A stretch of 64,000 nucleotides of DNA from Streptomyces sp. Q6 (GTDB lineage Bacteria > Actinomycetota > Actinomycetes > Streptomycetales > Streptomycetaceae). Positions 61,730 through 64,000 of this stretch are shown one piece after another. Under the pieces are notes generated by a model. That model did not search any database, was not told the DNA's origin, and was given only the letters and a program-made list of their open reading frames with translations. The translations under genes were made by a program, and so were the position numbers. How positions within the stretch are numbered: the stretch's first letter is position 1; each line of letters opens with the position of its first letter. The stretch lies in the NCBI RefSeq assembly GCF_036967205.1, contig NZ_CP146022.1:8432001-8496000 (forward strand), read 5' to 3'.

Positions 61730-63088
61730 TCAGTTGCCGAAGACGATGTCCAGGACGCGGCTCATCCGGACGTCGAAGTGGTGAGCCCCCGGCTGCGCCA
61801 CGACTTCGGTCCGGTTGTACTTCCAGCCGTTGGTGATGCCTTGGTAGTGCCGGTGGTGGAGGTGCGGGGTCGGCTGGGCGCCGGAGCCGTCGACGCTGTG
61901 CACGCGCCACTGGGTGGTGCGCCAGTCCAAGTGGCTCGGCAGAAGCGTCCACTTGGCAGTGGCGGCTTTGCCGGTGCGGTGGCGGTAGTCGACGAAGCGC
62001 CGTTGACGGGTGGGGCTCATGGGCTGCGGCGTCGCCATGGCGATCCAGTGCCCGTGGTAGGTGACGACGCCCGTCTCGGACTCCGCGGCGTGCTCGAATG
62101 CCGATCGGCCGTCGTCGGCCAGGACGAGTTCGTCGATGTCCGCGTTGATGACGCCGGCCGCCTTGGCCAAGTAGCGGAACCTGCCGTGTTCGAGCAGCGA
62201 ATACTGGCAGTAGTCGGAATCCCAGACGTTGTTCGGGCCGCGCTCCGCACCCCAGGGGTAGTTCCAGGCGACGACAACCGCCGTCGTGATTCCCTCGACC
62301 TCGGCGATCGCGTCCGCGACGTCGTGCGGGGTGTACCGCGTGGAGTTGTTGTCGTAGAGGACGATTCCGGTCACGCCGTGAACGACGTGGTAATAGTGCA
62401 GATAGTCCTTGAGCCAGACGAGATCATTGTCCTTGGACACCGTGATCAGCGTGCGTTGCCCCGCGAACAGATCTGATTCGTCCGGGGCGATGTCCATGGT
62501 GAATTCGCAACCGTGCACGGCGAGTGTCAATGTGTTGCCGGCCGGTGCGTCCACGATGCGCGAGCGCTGAGTGCGGCCCCAATCGCTCAAGGACAGCGAG
62601 CCGTTGACGGGCACGCCGTCCACCCGCCAGTCCGCGCCCTCGAGCACCGCTCGCAGATTGCGCAGCGGCGGACCTGAGAGCCATACGCCGTCGTCGTGAC
62701 GGAAGGCGTCGTAGTAGAGGGTCGTACTGTCGAACTTCTCAAGGTAGTCGGGCTGTTGGTCGGCGGGCTTGCGAGGAGGTTCGCGGCGCAGATCGGAATG
62801 TGCGGGCAGTGTCATCCCGCTCGGCTCGACGACCTTGATGGTCTTCTTCGGTGGCTTCGCGGAAGCGCGACTGCGATCCCAGGCGTCCTTCGCGCGACGC
62901 ACCGGCTCGAGGAACTCCTCCAAAGGGAGAGGACCGGATCTACGCTCAGAACGATTGATGACGTCGGTCAGCTGAGCGACCTTCTCTTCGATCCTCAACA
63001 TTTCTGTACGCAGCATTTCCGCACTCAGGTTTTCCTCGCGGTCCGTTACGGGTGCCATCTCGGCGCGTTCGACGGCCTCTGACGTCAT
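61730..63088 (-). CDS. GT92/DUF23-like glycosyltransferase
   Basis: 452 residues. The N-terminal 60 residues form a coiled coil (EEKVAQLTDVINRSERRSG). A beta domain precedes the transferase core from about residue 215: TVSKDNDLVWLKDYLHYYHV, VTGIVLYDNNSTRYTPHDVA and GVINADIDELVLADDG, with D-x-D as sugar-nucleotide/metal site. GPNNVWDSDYCQYSLLEHGR is typical of GT92/glyco_tranf_2_4 proteins of surface-polysaccharide clusters. No signal or helix, so it should work at the cytoplasmic face. Minus strand like the AftB-like gene 260 bp away, but a terminator separates them. Confidence 0.83.
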   Translation of the reverse strand: MTSEAVERAEMAPVTDREENLSAEMLRTEMLRIEEKVAQLTDVINRSERRSGPLPLEEFLEPVRRAKDAWDRSRASAKPPKKTIKVVEPSGMTLPAHSDLRREPPRKPADQQPDYLEKFDSTTLYYDAFRHDDGVWLSGPPLRNLRAVLEGADWRVDGVPVNGSLSLSDWGRTQRSRIVDAPAGNTLTLAVHGCEFTMDIAPDESDLFAGQRTLITVSKDNDLVWLKDYLHYYHVVHGVTGIVLYDNNSTRYTPHDVADAIAEVEGITTAVVVAWNYPWGAERGPNNVWDSDYCQYSLLEHGRFRYLAKAAGVINADIDELVLADDGRSAFEHAAESETGVVTYHGHWIAMATPQPMSPTRQRRFVDYRHRTGKAATAKWTLLPSHLDWRTTQWRVHSVDGSGAQPTPHLHHRHYQGITNGWKYNRTEVVAQPGAHHFDVRMSRVLDIVFGN

Positions 63089-63454
63089 GGGTCGCCCTTC
63101 TCCTACTGTGGTCGCGCCCGATGCTCTTCAAACGCTTGACCGCATCTCGGCGCAGGATTTCAGCTCCAACAGATCGCGCAGCATACAGTCGCGCGCAGCG
63201 CTCCATGACCCATGAATCCGGAGGGAATATCGGATTATCGGGCTTCCCTTCGGATGTCGGTCCGGGACGGAATCCGCACGCCTCACGGAACTGTGACGGG
63301 ACTTTGTCCCACGGACCGTGCCCTTGCCCAGCGCTGGTCGTTAACGCGAGCGATGCGTGACGTACCCCGCTGAGACCGGCTGCGTTTACGTGCTTCTCCT
63401 TGCCCACGCGTACACCTCGCAGGAGATGCCCGGCGGCCCAGAGAAAGGCTTCAG
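63089..63454. other. Divergent promoter region of the glycan locus
   Basis: 366 bp between the divergent GT92-like and GT2 genes, less GC-rich than its surroundings, no coding sequence. AAAGG at 63444-63448 serves the GT2 gene. Confidence 0.4.
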
Positions 63455-64000
63455 GTGTCCCTCGTTCCCCGGTTGAGCGTGATCGTGCCCGTGTACAACG
63501 TGGAGCGTTATCTCGCCGCGTGTTTGGATTCGCTGGTCGCGCAGACCTTGCGGGAGTTGGACATCGTCGTGGTCGATGACGGGTCGCCCGACGGCTCGGC
63601 GGCGATCGCCGCCGCATACGCCGCGCGTGACTCCCGGATCAGGCTGGTGCGTCAGGAGAACGCGGGGCTCGGTGCGGCGCGCAACGCAGGCATGGCGGCG
63701 GCCGACCCGCGCACCGAGTACGTGGCCTTCGTGGACAGCGACGACACGGTGCCGCCGGATGCCTACCGGACGATGACGGACAGTCTCGACGCGACGGGGT
63801 CGGACTTCGCTACGGGAAACGTGCACCACGTGAACTCGGTGAAGACCTGGCAGGTTCCGCTGTTGTCGATGCTGGGAAGGGAGCCGCGGGCCGCCACTCA
63901 CATCAGTGAGTTTCCGGGACTGGTCGCGGACCGGATCGCGTGCAACAAGGTCTTTCGTCGGTCGTTCCTCTCGGAGCACGGCCTCACGTTCCCCGAAGGC
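63455..64000 (+). CDS. Glycosyltransferase family 2, N-terminal part
   Basis: 182 codons to the window edge. GTG 63455 with AAAGG 6 nt upstream. LSVIVPVYNVERYLAACLDS, LDIVVVDDGSPDGSAAIAAA, RLVRQENAGLGAARNAGM and YVAFVDSDDTVPPDAYRTM are the GT-A nucleotide-sugar motifs with the D-x-D (DSDD). CNKVFRRSFLSEHGLTFPEG is seen in capsular/teichoic-acid GT2 enzymes, often fused to a glycerophosphotransferase, but the C-terminus lies outside. It probably builds a wall glycan with its neighbours. Confidence 0.92.
   Translation, partial: MSLVPRLSVIVPVYNVERYLAACLDSLVAQTLRELDIVVVDDGSPDGSAAIAAAYAARDSRIRLVRQENAGLGAARNAGMAAADPRTEYVAFVDSDDTVPPDAYRTMTDSLDATGSDFATGNVHHVNSVKTWQVPLLSMLGREPRAATHISEFPGLVADRIACNKVFRRSFLSEHGLTFPEG

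Overview
The window is high-GC actinobacterial DNA and reads as Streptomyces chromosome. Signs are the G/C-ending codons, frequent GTG starts, LPxTG- and LAxTG-type wall-anchored proteins, many anti-sigma ATPase / STAS / SpoIIE-phosphatase proteins, a spore-associated-protein-like gene and several small conserved streptomycete families. No rRNA, tRNA, CRISPR array or replication origin was seen. The content is accessory: transport, stress response, regulators with adjacent enzymes, secreted proteins, one insertion sequence and at least three decayed genes.

Layout. 1-6.6 kb: a truncated solute:sodium symporter, a ~1290-aa wall-anchored repeat protein, a BrkB/YihY membrane protein and a small membrane protein. 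6.8-12.9 kb: DUF3253, FKBP isomerase, an ECF sigma factor with a SnoaL-like tail followed by a DHFR-like reductase, a secreted protein, LysE exporter and a DUF6584-like protein. 13-18.2 kb: an epoxide-hydrolase-like gene ending inside a 9-bp minisatellite and divergent from an HxlR regulator, a secreted lipase, small proteins and a PRC-barrel protein. 18.4-25.8 kb: AraC regulator divergent from a PhyH dioxygenase and a coupled small gene, a DUF4232 lipoprotein, a MarR-MFS operon, aldo/keto reductase and an LAETG surface protein. 26-34.8 kb: a broken flavodoxin gene, a PfpI protein, a broken ZIP-type transporter, an ANTAR-GAF protein, several secreted proteins and a MarR regulator.

35-52.8 kb is rich in signalling and stress genes. 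A REC-PP2C phosphatase, a CHASE3 histidine kinase and an Rcp1-like response regulator form a translationally coupled operon. Hemerythrin, a second REC-PP2C phosphatase, a radical-SAM protein of the spore photoproduct lyase family, three RsbW-like ATPases, a STAS antagonist, CsbD, a second BrkB protein, DUF5133 and DUF6328 follow. Between them sits an IS630-like element (44450-46189) with perfect 30-bp ends and an unrelated passenger gene; it landed in the stop codon of a small membrane-protein gene. 53-59.6 kb: a secreted GH87-like alpha-glucanase, a VOC protein, a divergent SDR/TetR pair and a twice-frameshifted alpha/beta hydrolase. 59.7-64 kb: start of a surface-glycan locus (AftB-like membrane glycosyltransferase, GT92-like enzyme, GT2 enzyme cut by the window end).

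Many genes end in long perfect hairpins, listed where they clearly mark transcription units. Family calls rest on motifs read by eye; no database search was possible.
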